The notes below the pieces were generated by a model. The model was not told the origin of the DNA. It searched no databases and saw only the letters and a list, made by a program, of their open reading frames with translations. A program made the position numbers and the translations under genes. Shown here in pieces: positions 21,430 through 32,965 of a stretch of DNA of 64,000 nt. Source of the stretch: Cichorium intybus (lineage: Eukaryota > Streptophyta > Magnoliopsida > Asterales > Asteraceae); contig CM042016.1 of NCBI GenBank assembly GCA_023525715.1, positions 60,611,882-60,675,881 on the forward strand. The letters run 5' to 3'. Within the stretch, counting starts at the first letter, position 1; each line of letters begins with the position of its first letter.

Positions 21430-22262
21430 TCAGAGTGGATCGATAGGCATCTACCACATCATTCTGTAGAGGTACTTTTCCAACCATCTCATGGGTAATT
21501 TGAGCACTAAACCCTGAAGTTTCTCATCTACACATGGTATTGTGATGTGTCCATATCTCATGAGAGAAAGAGATGGGTCATAGGCATATCCAGCTCTTTG
21601 AAAATAGTCATCAACAATTATCACCCAGAATCTGGCGTTTAAAATTTCAATTCCCTTCATGGAATGATTGATGTGGGAGTAGAAATCAGTCCAAAGGATG
21701 GAAGCAAAATCTACCTGAACATCGTAGTAGATTCCATAGAGAAGGCCCATGATGGTTTGACTTGCATTGTCCAAACCTAAAGTTCTTCCAGACAAACACC
21801 TCAGAAATATCCCAAAGGAGAATTTTCACAAATCGGGAAGATTCTTCTTCTTGAAGCTGCCAATATTGGATAGTTCAGGATCGTATCCCATGGCATTAAA
21901 CATATCTACAATCTGTGCAGGGGTTGGTACAAAAGGCTTTTCGATGATTGAGAGCTGAAGAGCTTTTGCAAATCGAGATTTGGACAACTGAATGCGTTTG
22001 GTGGTGTTATCTGCATTTAGCACCTCATAGGTAACTGATTCTACAACATTCTCAGCCTTGATGACAGCGATTGAGGTATACTAAGCCCTATGAACAAGAA
22101 TAGCCGGAACAGCCGGGCTAGCAGTGAGGCACGACCAAGGATCGGTTTGGGATAGAGTTTTATGTAAGGGCGAAGCAGGAAGTTTGTGGATTGGTTTTTA
22201 AGAACAAGAATAGAGATGGTTTCGGGACTTTGAGAGGAACCTTCTGCAGCAGGGGTTGCCAT
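21430..22262 (-). pseudogene. Copia accessory ORF, N-terminal half, broken
   Basis: It starts at ATG 22262 (MATPAAEGSSQSPETISIL). Three frames together give RIQLSKSRFAKALQLSII, VPTPAQIVDMFNAMGYDPEL, a SFKKKNLPDL segment, then SGRTLGLDNASQTIMGLLYG, ASILWTDFYSHINHSMKG and NARFWVIIVDDYFQRAG. I recognise this as the degenerate extra ORF common in Asteraceae Copia annotations; its function is unknown and it shares no enzyme motif I can name. Stops or frameshifts lie near 22040, 21800 and 21450. A dedicated TATA box lies 110 nt upstream (22372-22382). Confidence 0.6.
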
Positions 22263-22371
22263 TGATGATTGTTGATCGGAGAAGACGATGAACAGTGGAA
22301 GCTTGAGTGAAATTTAGTAGGCGAAGTTTGATGGTTGTATTTGCGTAAAGAATTGAACGGTGTGATGTTGT

Positions 22372-22382
22372 GGTTTATATAG
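22372..22382 (-). promoter_or_regulatory. TATA box upstream of the accessory ORF
   Basis: Minus strand CTATATAAACC, 110 nt before ATG 22262. This suggests the accessory ORF had its own promoter rather than relying on the LTR. Confidence 0.5.
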
Positions 22383-22744
22383 TGTTTGTGGTCCCAAGGG
22401 AATTAAATGCGTGTGGAATGGTCTACTAAGATTAAGCCACATCACCACCGTAACATTCCACTACCTCTGTAACAGCGAAAATGGCACTGTGTCAGTCATC
22501 ATGATTTTAAAAAAGTTTAAATTCAACTGCCATTTAGAGAATATCTTCTTGTTATGATTTTACGAGATTTGCTGTGTCACATGTATTTCTTCTAAATGGT
22601 CAATTAATTCAAAAGGAATTTTTGTCTTTTGAGTTATCATAAATGTCCAAATCATTGAGCATTAACTATCTTCGGATCACTAAAGATAGTTGTTCGACAT
22701 TCTTCTAATGATTTTTGAGAAGCACTACGAATGTTCGGAGGATG
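22383..22744. other. Gap between element H gag remnant and accessory ORF
   Basis: No ORF, no terminal repeat recognised. It may be the upstream region of the accessory ORF promoter. Confidence 0.4.
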
Positions 22745-25446
22745 TTAGAATTTTGTTCGGATGTAAAAAGGTTTAGCGAAGAAAAATAATAACACTCTGA
22801 ATATCACCAGCTTATCAAAATAGAAAAATTTTCTTGTATGATTGAATTGATATTTTGTCCATTTCTCAGTTTTATCATTTAGAAGATGATTCAATTGTTT
22901 TGGAATTTTGTCTTTTTCATAGCACAAACGATTGTAAATGTTATGACCATACAAATCAAGTTTTTAGACATTAATTTTTACTTCCAAGTGTTCGTTTAAA
23001 TTGTTTTCAATGATTTTTTAGGATGAGAAAAGTCATTCCTCAGTAACTGTGGAATTATCCTTTTCAACAATTTTAACTAGATCATTGTCAACCAAAAGTG
23101 AAGCACTACGTCGTACAAAAATTGAGTTTTCGAAATAAGAAACCTTTGGGTAGATACACACAACATGTACTAGTCTTTTTGAATTGTTCTTGGAATAATC
23201 TTCGAAGGAGGCACATTCATCAGAAATTTGTAATTTGGTTTTTACCATTTCATTGGTTTTGCTTAAAATTTCAGGTGCTTCAATTTCACAATCAATATTT
23301 GCTTTGGCTTTGTCAACCGAAGATAATTGTGAAGTTTCGGAAGGTGAGGCGTATACAGAGGAAGTTTTTAATGCAATTGAAGAACAATAAATTTCCTCCA
23401 TATCCGATTCACTATAATATTCAGTTTCAACATTAACATCTGGTTTTTTTTCAATTTGAGGAACAAATTTCGTAAGAATTGACACTTTATTTAGCAGTAA
23501 TTTCAACAGATCATTAGCATTCAAGAATTGTTTTACTAAAATTAACCAATGCTTGTACGAAGTACTAGGTACTTCGGATCTAGAAATAATTGATTCACAT
23601 TCATAAGAAAATATTGTCTACATTCTTCAAATCAAACTCGATAAAGAGTAAAAGCTTCTTGTGATGATAAGAACAAATGTCAGCAGAATGCTAGATACGT
23701 GTAATGTGTGACTACAATCTCTTCGCAGTTTCACAAAATATGTTTTGCTGTTTAGGAATTACATCACCATTATCTAAATATTTCTTTCTATTCTCCTCTA
23801 ACACTGAGATTCTTAAGTTGGCCTTTTCTAGGGACATCTTCAAACTTTCTACTCTCCCCTCAACTCAAGAATCTCCTCCTCACCGACATTCGCCCTAGTT
23901 TTAGCATCAATTAACATTTTATTCATCACAGAACAATCACGTGTATATTCAACAATATCATACGAGTATTTGGATGCAGGAATTTTAAAAGAGGAAAGAA
24001 GTTTTAATACCTGTTTCAGAATTGTTAGGCGGGTATCCTTGGCCATCAAGCAAAAATCTTCATCATTCGAAGAGTCATCCCAATCCTTCGCATCTTTCAC
24101 CTGCAAACCTTCGCCTCCAAAATCATCTCCATCTTCAAGCTCATCGGAAGCACCTTTCTGAAAACTCTTACCGGTATCAACAGCTACAAAGGCGCTGTGA
24201 GTTGGCTTCCGTACTTCATCATCATCTGAGTCTGAAGACCACACCTGATACGTTCCCATGTTACCCTCCAAAGCCATAAGAGCAAGATCCTTCGTCTTCT
24301 CCCTTACCTCATTTAACTTCATCGCATAGTAGGCTTCATCCTTTACTTGGGATTTCTTTTCGTTCTTTTTGCAAAGCAATCAGTCCTTCGCAATATGATT
24401 CTTCCCCTCGCAGTAATTACAATAATAGGTTGAGTCTTCATAAACCTTCTTCTTTTCAGATTTCTCTTTTTGAACTTCTGAAGTTTTCGAGTCCGAAAAC
24501 TCCGGAGCAGAAGGTTTGGTGCTTTCTTCTTTTGGGGTGTAGATCTCAGGTTTGGGTTTTGACGCATAGGAAGTTTTGTTGAAGGGTTTCACATATGGTT
24601 TTCAAGAATTGTTTTTGTTCAGAAATGGCTTTTTGAACCTTCGGTTATTTACAGCGTACAAAGAAACCGTCTCTCCGCTATCATTCATCATGTAGCCATC
24701 AGGCTCATCTTCTGTCTCTTCTTCTTCAACCATAGAAACAAAAGCTAAGGTTCCAACATTTTCACGTCTTCTTCCAACGATGTCAGGCTCATGTGACTTG
24801 ATCAACTTGTATAGTGCAGCAAGCTGATACGCTGTGATATTTTTGTGGGATTTGACCATCAGCATGATTGGTCTCCATTCCTTCTGCAGACTGTACAAAA
24901 ATTTGATGTTGATCTCTTGCTGACTCCGAACTTTGCCATATGTTTCCAGAGTGTGGGTCATACTGCTGTAGCGTTCATAAGCTTGTTCCAGAGATTCGTT
25001 CTCTTGCTGTTGAAAGTTACCAAAATCAGCAAGAACTTCTTGAATAATACTTGATTGGAGAGTGTTATCACCAGTGAATCTTATGGCTAAGCGTTCCCAA
25101 ATTTCCTTTGCTGATTTAGAACCAGAGATGTGGTGTCTAACATCAGGACCAAGTCCACTGTGTAGTTCTCTCATGTCTCTTTCATCATTTTTGATTTTCT
25201 CCAGATCTACAGTAGTAAGAACTTCACCTTCATCTCCATCTGCTACAACAAAACGACCTTCAATGTCTGTATGAGGTCCTTCTGATACTGATCTCCACAG
25301 ATCTTCATCCAATCCATCCAAATAATCTTACATACTGTCTGCCCAATAATCATAGTAGGTTGGAACGAGAACAGGGGCCTTGGTGGATGAAGCAATGAGA
25401 TTTGCGTAGTTCAGCATATTAGCGTAGGTTGTTGTTGAATCCGCCA
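22745..25446 (-). pseudogene. Copia element H gag and gag-protease linker
   Basis: It starts at ATG 25446 (MADSTTTYANMLNY, then APVLVPTYYDYWADSM) with an in-frame TAA at about 25329, then an open stretch of 239 codons (25321-24602). This includes the UBN2-like capsid domain (SAKEIWERLAIRFTGDN, FGNFQQQENESLEQAYERY). After a frameshift comes an intact zinc knuckle CNYCEGKNHIAKDC at about 24380-24430. Further frames (24379-23849, 23524-23033, 22954-22745) give acidic and helical linker sequence. No protease, integrase or RT follows before the accessory ORF, so pol has been lost here. Its 5' LTR and PBS are proposed at 33476-38352, separated by the insertion at 25472-33344. Confidence 0.8.
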
Positions 25447-25471
25447 TTGTGATTGAGTTTTTCATATGGAT

Positions 25472-25846
25472 TGTAAGTCCCTAATAAATCTAAAATGGTA
25501 TCAATCACACAATGTTCAGTTGGTACGGAAATCCAATTGAACAATAATCAAGAAACACAAGAAATAAGGTGAACAACTAAAGTTAAATGATCAAATGCAC
25601 TCATTATATTTATTGGAACGACCGGTACACAATGATCACACAAACACACAAAACGTGCTCTACCCTTGCTCCCCTCTACTCGTGATCGGCAAACCAACCC
25701 CACAAACACGCCTCACATACACCTTATATACTAGAATACTAAACAAGCTCATTACATTGTAAGCCCAAATACACAAACAACCTAAAAAGCCCAAATACAT
25801 ATAAGACCAAGAACCAAAGCATAAACCACCAAGATAGGGCCCAACA
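25472..25846 (-). repeat. 3' LTR of element A-B (375 bp)
   Basis: On the plus strand it starts TGTAAGTCCC and ends GGGCCCAACA. A minus-strand TATATAAGG lies at 25722-25730. Confidence 0.9.
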
Positions 25847-25860
25847 ATCTCCCCCTTGGT
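25847..25860 (-). other. Polypurine tract of element A-B
   Basis: Minus strand ACCAAGGGGGAGAT adjacent to the LTR start TGTTGGG. The accessory ORF stop is only about 20 nt upstream. Confidence 0.85.
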
Positions 25861-25877
25861 TTATTGCTTTGTGTTCA

Positions 25878-28447
25878 TTATGATAGATCTAGATCAAGGA
25901 GATGAATTTCTGCATTTCCCAAAGCTCCAGCCCAATAGCCCTTCTCAACGATCCTGGCGGCTGTTCCAGTGAACGGTTTAGCTGCAACTTCAAATAAAGC
26001 ATTTTCACACACAATCTGTGTACTGGAAAGCTTCTTGATATCTCGTTCACCGAACTTCAGCAAGACTCTATGATCAACCAGAGGAATATGATAGTCCTTC
26101 ATCTTAATAACAGCAGTATGATATGAAGGATCTAATGCCCAAAACTCCATGTTGTTAAGAGTGCCATTTGGAAGTGGTTTAGCAATAGGAATTGTCTTGA
26201 GATTATCAGTGGCTGGCCAGTAGACATTCTTCAATCGCTTGCCCATATAACCATCTCTAACACCTTTGACTCTCTTTGTGAATGACTTGGCAGTTTTCAA
26301 GTCATTGAACTTTCTCTTTACATGTTCTTCCAATAACCTTTTGAAGGGGGCTTGAGACAGTTCAGTCAGATCAACCCTCGTGCAGGATGTGAACTTGTTT
26401 GAATTATCATAGTATTCAATGCGATCACTTTTTATTTTCACATACCACAATTTATTTTCACCATCAAAACCCCACACTTTAATACCAGAACGACCTCAGT
26501 ATTTGTCAGAAAATCGCTCCTGCACATTAGAAATAAACACCTTTGGTTCATTCATTGAAACAGAGTGTTGATCGGAGTTTATTCTGATTAGAGTGTCGCC
26601 CTTTTTAGGCTTCTGGAGGTCCCTCTTTCTTTGTATTTCTCTCCTTTCTTCAGCAGTAAGAGAGTCAGAAGAAGTGTACTGTGTAAGAGTTTCATCAGGA
26701 GCAGGAGTGATTGGTCTAGAGCCAGTAGCAGCAGCACCTCTGGTTCCTTCAGCATTTTGAGAGAATAAATCATCACCAAACATGTTAGCCAAACGTTCTT
26801 TCAAGTCAAAATATAATGCTGACAAACCACCTAGGTTTGCTTGGAGCTCAAAAATCTTCTTCTCTTTAACAACATTCTCTTTCTCTAGCTCTGCAACTCT
26901 AACATCAAGATTGCTGATCAACAGGTCTTTCTCTGTAGAGTTCTGTTCAAGCTCGAATACTCGATTTTGTAGTAAGACCACATAAACAAAGTCAGATTCG
27001 GCCATTTTGCCTTTGCTCTTGGAGATATCAGTTTGAATTGGGATGGAAGAACTTCCACTATCTTGAAATTTAGTGGTTGGCACCACTTCTTCTTCAACAG
27101 TAGGCTCGGTTCTTTTAATGATACGGCTTTCAGTGTCGAGGTCCATTGGGTTGGACAAAAAAATTGGGCTATGAACCTCAGGGATAATCGGGCTTGGATC
27201 ATCTTAGGCAATATGATTTAGTTCAGCTTCAGCTTCAATATGATTTTCTTCACCTTCAGTTAGAGTATCTTTTGGTGTTTTAGGAAAGTACACACCTAGC
27301 CTTGGATAAAGTTTTCTTCTTTTTCTTTGAATAAGGGTGGGAGCGGGTTATTCCTGTTCACTTTCAGCAGCAGCAGGCTCAGCAGTAGCAGCAACAACTG
27401 GTTAAGGAGGAATCAACACAGTTGGCTGTTGAATTTCAATTCCAATCTCAGTTTCATCCTGCAATTGGCCAAAAACACTTTCCATGAGGTCTTCAAGCTC
27501 TTTTACGGTGAGCTCGGTCACTTCTTTTTATTGGTTCTCTTCAGTTGCATCATCATCGTCATCAGCAATGTCTATAGTCTCAAAAAAACACAAGCTTTGC
27601 TTTAGCCCGTTGCACTTCTATATCTGCCACTGTGACTTTTGGAGTTCCTTCAGAATCTATAAACCTCCCAAACATTACTAACTTCTTCAGTCCCTGGTAG
27701 GAGGCTTTTCCTTTCCTGATTTGCTTCATAAGGCTAAAGGTATTGGGACCTAGAGCCTTGAGATCCAATGTGTTTGCAGTCCTCTCCATCTGAGGATATT
27801 TTTGATTGAAGATTATTTGAAGGAACCTTAGATACATAAGGAACATGTTCTTCTTCTTTTGCTGCAGGTTGCTCTGCATCTCCTCAAATACGTACTTTGA
27901 GTAGTTGTAGTCCCAATCCAGAGGCAATGCAATGATGGCAGAAGTTGTGATTTGGCTGATCTCATTTGATCCCCCTTTTCTTCCAGACATACAGCTTACA
28001 AACGTGTGTGCAAGGAATTTCCAGAATAGTGGAAGCATCTTCTTCAAAAGTGGGAGGGTATGTTCCCTCGTAGCACAATTCAGCAAGGCCTGCCTTCACC
28101 TTTTCAGCAGGATACTCAGTTGGGAACCCGGGTGCATCACCAAATTGTAGTACCTCCCAAATAGTTTCCTTAGAAACAACAACTTGCACACCTCGCACAG
28201 TTGATTCAATGATGACATCATTTTCTCCCTTCTTGTCAACTGCATCATCTTTCCAGAATTCGTTAATGAGATCCAAGCATATGACCGGATTTGAGCGTAA
28301 GGCATGAGAAATGCGGCACTGATTGAGTCCATTGATCATCGATTGGAAGTCTTTGTCAGTGACAGGTGGATCCAGCAGGTATCCTACGATGTTGTGGGAA
28401 TCCATGTACTTCAGATAGTTAGTCTCAGCAGCCATTATCTGCACCAA
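25878..28447 (-). pseudogene. Accessory ORF of element A-B (env-like position), function unknown
   Basis: It begins near 28447 (MVQIMAAETNYLKYMDSHNI) and proceeds through LRSNPVICLDLINEFWKDD and IWEVLQFGDAPGFPTEYP. A frameshift near 28045 leads into HTFVSCMSGRKGGSNEISQ and KNMFLMYLRFLQIIFNQKYP, ending with a broken segment at 27580. A second block (27158-26496) holds a strong coiled coil (VFELEQNSTEKDLLISNLDV, VAELEKENVVKEKKIFELQ). The last block (26477-25878) reads RVKGVRDGYMGKRLKN and GNAEIHLLDLDLS. Its position between the pol region and PPT matches the env-like ORF of SIRE/Maximus-type Copia elements. No signal peptide or transmembrane span was seen, so an envelope role is not supported by sequence. 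Confidence 0.6.
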
Positions 28448-28619
28448 ACTTGCTAAGTGAGAAAATATTTCATGTAAAATTAAATTAACTCACATTTTTC
28501 ATTTTAATTAAAATTTTCCGATCCATTTAGAAATTATTTTTGACCAAGGAATTAATTTTCTTAAATTTTTAAGCTTAATTTTCAAATTAGTTCAGAAAAT
28601 ATTCCCTGAAAAATGATTT

Positions 28620-28870
28620 TTTGGCCCAATAAGAAGCAATTTCGGTCTAGTGGTGCAGATTTCGGTCCATTTTAAGTTGATTTCCGTCCAAGATGATCGA
28701 GATATCGGTCCAGTGGGCTGATTTTGGCCCAAATGGAATATTTCGGTCCACTGATGCCAATTTTGGTCCAAGCGGGTCGGGTTCCAATCGTTTTCGGTCC
28801 AAACGGGTCGGATCAGGTCATTTTCGGTTAAAATGGATCGATTCGATGGTGATTTCAGTCCGACCCGGAC
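28620..28870. repeat. Interspersed TTTCGGTCC oligomers upstream of the accessory ORF
   Basis: TTTCGGTCC or close variants (TTTTGGTCC, TTCCGTCC, TATCGGTCC) recur every 15-40 bp, about a dozen times, in the presumed leader of the accessory ORF. Confidence 0.7.
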
Positions 28871-29172
28871 CCAACCGACAACCCAATCAATCCTGATGAA
28901 GCGACAGGAGAAATCCTTCGCAATTTCGGTACCCCACACCCCGAAATCTATGAAAAACCTGCACAAACACCAAAAGCGAACCGAGCAAACACAAAATCGA
29001 GTTTATTAGCATCATTTAAACAAATTTTGGACATTTTCTATGGATGGAAAGATGAAAATCGAGAGAGAATCGAGTGATTGTCGTCAGTTTTGCAAGAGTT
29101 TAGAGAGAGAGAAGAGAAGTTGACGGTGGCTGGTTAGGTTTTGTAAAACGGAAGAATGAGGCGTAAGGAGGG

Positions 29173-29184
29173 TTATATAAACCA
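29173..29184 (-). promoter_or_regulatory. Possible TATA box for the A-B accessory ORF
   Basis: GGTTTATATAAC on the minus strand, about 730 nt upstream of the accessory ORF start. The core is nearly palindromic, so orientation is uncertain. Confidence 0.3.
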
Positions 29185-29189
29185 AGAAC

Positions 29190-30889
29190 CAGGTGGGCCC
29201 CATTGGTTTTCGGCCCATGGTCCACCGATAACCTAGTCCAGCCTACAACGATTTCGGTCCGGATGATGCAATAAAAAATCTGAATTTTTAATTTCGTGAC
29301 AAAATGGAAAATAAAACAAAATTAAATTAAAATAGAACACATAAAAGATAATTACACACGAAAATTAAAATTTGTTTGATTTTTCTTTTAATTTTTTTGA
29401 ACATTTTTTTTATTTTTGTCTATTTTTCCCCCTAAATCAATGATTACCAAAATGTTTGATTTTCTAAAAATAAAAACATTAAATAAAAAATTAATTAAAT
29501 AACGATTTAATTTGTAACAAATGTACAAACCACAATCAAATTAATCCTACCGAAATTTTCAAGGTCGTCCCACGTTTGGTTGACATTTTCAGGATAGACT
29601 TACGTTTTTTCATCGCAAACAAGACTCACACAGTCACATTACAAAACAAATTTTCTTAAAATAGCACATATACAACTTATAATTTATAGAAGGATATGAA
29701 TATTTATTGTGTCGAGAGAATCGCCAACCCGGATAATTATCTTAAAATTGTTTCATTTCGAAACGACTTTTCAATTTCTTCACTTTGAATGAAAAGCTTT
29801 ATCTCGAGAATCTATCTCTCAACAAAATTTCTATAACATACACAGGTTATCTCCCCTTTCTAATCGATAAACTCTTTGGTTAGCTAACTCTTTTCCTTAA
29901 GCTTATGTTCCTTTTTAGTCCACGCTCTTACATGTTTTCCTCACTCTTTTGACTTGTGCAACTTTGGCATCTTTTAAGGAATTTTTACACAATTTTCATT
30001 GGTGCTCCTTTTGTGCATCATTGGCATCTTTGGAGGAGTTCTTATACAATTTGCATTGCTGCTCCTTAGGCTTTAAACATGTGAGTGCATTGGCCTCTTT
30101 TAAGGTCTCTAATTGGGCTAATTTTGTGCCTCTTTTCATTTGAACCTAATGACCTTTTTGACATGTGTGCACATTGAGCTCTTTTATCCTAAACCACGCA
30201 CTCTTTTAGTGACAATTGGACACACTTAGCAGACCAAGATAGTATACTAAAAGTTTCTCTCAGACCCAAACCTTTGGGAAAGTCAAGTTTGATAAACCAT
30301 GTATGTAAAGGAAATTAAGTAGACACCGATTCTCATAGAAAATCATTTTCACAACAACTTGAAGTATAATGAACTTTTAAGCTCATGGTGTTTGTACACA
30401 AACCAGATAGGCGACCACAATAACCATTCATATCCTTAAACAAACACTAGACCTTCTATGTATCATTTCAATTCCAGTTATTTTATTTTGCAACATATGT
30501 AACCCACATTTGACTTGAAAAACAGCTATATTTATCTTCATGAATATCATTTTCCAAATAAGAACAAACCTATAACTAAAGCACGATTGGACGATGTGCA
30601 ACACAATATTTTGAAATTTTGATTTTCTAATTTTTGTTTGATTTTCATTTTCCTTAAAACATGCAAAGACAATTTTTTAATTTTTAATTTTATAATTTTT
30701 TATTTTGCCTTTTGAAATTTTTTCGAATTTTTGTTTGATTTTCATACGTTTAACTCTCCCCCTAAAATTGTGCATAGAGGAAATATAATGAACACATAAG
30801 TGAAAACAAAGACAGTCACGAAACAAAAATTAAGAAAAATTCTACCAGCACATCAGACCAAAACCAGATAGAAAAGATTAGAGAGACGA
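29190..30889. other. AT-rich spacer of element A-B where pol is expected
   Basis: No coding sequence recognised. It contains two minus-strand TTTAGGGGGA purine runs at about 29430 and 30755-30764. A tandem duplication of about 58 bp lies at about 29952-30067 (GGCATCTTT...GCTCCTT twice). The 30755 run lies next to GCACAATTTTAGGGGGAG, which also occurs after the RNase H of the element at 46056-46073. Confidence 0.5.
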
Positions 30890-32450
30890 AACCGTATTTC
30901 TGCAACTGAAGAACCTCGTAAAATTAGCCATTTGAGTGAACATCATTTCTTTTCCTTTTGCCGTAGCGGACACATACTCTCTATGAATATTTCAGTTGAT
31001 TACAGTAGAGATATGTTTCCCATCATGTGCAAAGAGCATCCATTACCAACAAACCAAGGTTTGATGATATTCCTCCATGGCCACTCCTGCGCACAATGCA
31101 GGATTAGTTCCTTTTCGGGACCCAGTCCATTTTGTAATTGGGTTTACCACAGCTGTATGTGCATTTGACTTGTTCCCACGCCATGTCCTGTTTATCAAGA
31201 AAATAATATGAAGAGTTAACAGAACAGTTTGATGATTTTGAATTACTCCCTTTGGGAACCCATTGGTAATTTGGTATGGATTTCTTCTTGGTTGACCGAA
31301 TGGGTGCTCCATTGTCGGACTTGGAAGTAAAACTGCCTTTTGACTTAGGTCTATACTGCCAGTGGGAGCTGGATGACGATCCTTGAGATGACGTCGATTT
31401 TACTGAATTCGATCTTGCAGAAACATCTCTTGGATTAATCCTTCATTCCCTTTGTGCCTGTTTCGCTTTGGCGACGTTCCAGTCACCGTCCCTTGAGTGA
31501 GATCTTGAAATGTTTCTTTTAATGGTTCCCCCTCTTGGCACATTTTTCTGGCTTTGAGTACGATAGGGAGTGTATGCGTGGTGTGGACAGTTTATGGCTA
31601 TGTGTCAAGGAATTCCACAATTGTAGCATGTCTCTCTTTTCAGAACATCATGACTGGAATATGGTCCTGGTTCAAAAGTAGTTGGCTTCAGAGAACGTCC
31701 ACAATTGCAAACACAAGTAGCTGCTTGTCGTACAGATTTCCTTGTCTTGAATTTTCCAGAGGCCCGATCAGTTGATCTTGGAGCAATGTCATCAGATTTC
31801 TTTGAGCAACTGGCAGCTTCAGTGCTTTGGTGCACACATGTATCAGAAGTGTTTGCAGATGAAATTTTAGAGGAACTCTTTTCAGAATCAGACTTGTTAT
31901 TACCTTCCTCATTTTTATCTGCACACTGAACAAAATCATTAGTATTGTTTATCTCAGCCTTCTCAGCCTGGGTGGATTTTTCAGCTACAAATATTTCATT
32001 CAAATCAAGGGGTGGGGTGAAATTGTTATTGAAAGGAGGTGGCACACTTTTATACCTAGACCTTTGTTGTCATCCCATTTAAGCTGATGTTCGATCATCG
32101 ATTCGACTATCGCGCTTGACCCTTCGAACTTCTTAAAAATAAAATCAGAATCTTGAACTTTAGCTTTCAAAGAGTCAAGCTCGACAGTCAATTTGACAAT
32201 ATTCTTATTAGCAAATCTAAGATGACAACTTTTAATGTTATATTCTTCTTGTTATTTATCAAAATCTGATGACTTGGCTTCCAGTTTTTCTTGAAGAGGT
32301 TTCAGTTTATTTTTAGTATTGTAAACAAGATTTTCAAGATAAAATATTTCTCTGACAAGTTTATCATTTAATTCACAGTATTTATTGATTTTAATTTCAC
32401 AGTCTGAGCAGCATGAATTTTGACACGGGTCCATTGTCATGGAAGCCATT
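30890..32450 (-). pseudogene. Element A-B gag C-terminus and protease remnant
   Basis: It starts at about 32450 (MASMTMDPCQNSCCSDCEIK). A coiled-coil-like segment follows (LVREIFYLENLVYNTKNKL), then frameshifts into MPPPFNNNFTPPLDLNE. A zinc knuckle at about 31608-31650 reads CYNCGIP, a TGA-type stop, then HIAINC. The protease start at about 31040-31080 reads PWFVGNGCSLHMMGN, where Val-Asp-Ser-Gly has become Val-Gly-Asn-Gly. The same module order occurs in the C-D element (58520-56442), which confirms the relationship. The capsid N-terminal part is absent. Confidence 0.7.
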
Positions 32451-32479
32451 TAAAATTATTTAAATCAAAACAAATCGAT

Positions 32480-32720
32480 ACACTTTTGAAGGTTATCAAA
32501 ATCAACCGATAGTTCCAGAAGTTTGACAAAAAGTTTCAATAGTTGAACGAAAACTCAGGTTTGACCAGGTTTATGAACGAAAACCCCAATATTTCATTGA
32601 GAACCTTGAAGGTTTGACCAATCTTGACCGAAAGCACCAAATGTTGACCAGATTCTGACTGATAACCTTCAAATCTGACCAGATGATGACTGAAAACCCT
32701 CACTTTGACCTAAAAGTTGA
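32480..32720 (-). repeat. Leader repeats of element A-B
   Basis: Degenerate TTTGACCAG / GACCGAAAACC words at about 30-bp spacing between the PBS and the gag remnant. Confidence 0.55.
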
Positions 32721-32951
32721 TCGAAAACCTCCTTTAGCCTCCGAAATCCTCAATGCCACCATCGAATACAAGGAAATGTTGATGATTTCCTTAATTTTTG
32801 AGATTTGATGGGTTGTTTCCAATTTTTTAAAACCGATGAACACGATTAGGATATGAAGCTCCTCGATGAACAGTAAAACACGAACACCACACCAAAACTT
32901 CAAATTTTCTTGAAGAGAAATTGATACCAAAACAATAAAAATTGTTTTGAA

Positions 32952-32963
32952 GCTTTGATACCA
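32952..32963 (-). other. Primer-binding site of element A-B
   Basis: Minus strand TGGTATCAAAGC, one change from the tRNA-iMet site, two nt inside LTR B. Confidence 0.85.
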
Positions 32964-32965
32964 AT

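Noticed and set aside
22492..22504. 13-bp word TCAGTCATCATGA shared with 19709-19721
   Set aside because: Two copies in opposite orientation relative to the nearby genes; too short to separate from chance or shared Copia ancestry.
25878..28447. Envelope glycoprotein
   Set aside because: Position is env-like, but no signal peptide, transmembrane helix or fusion-type segment is visible; it is described only as an accessory ORF.
28592..28966. 124-codon minus-strand ORF rich in Trp-Thr-Glu and Asn
   Set aside because: Its repetitive protein reflects the TTTCGGTCC DNA repeats in the accessory ORF leader.
29949..30143. 64-codon ORF with repeated ASFKEFL/ASLEEFL
   Set aside because: Produced by a ~58-bp tandem duplication in the A-B spacer; no start context or homology.
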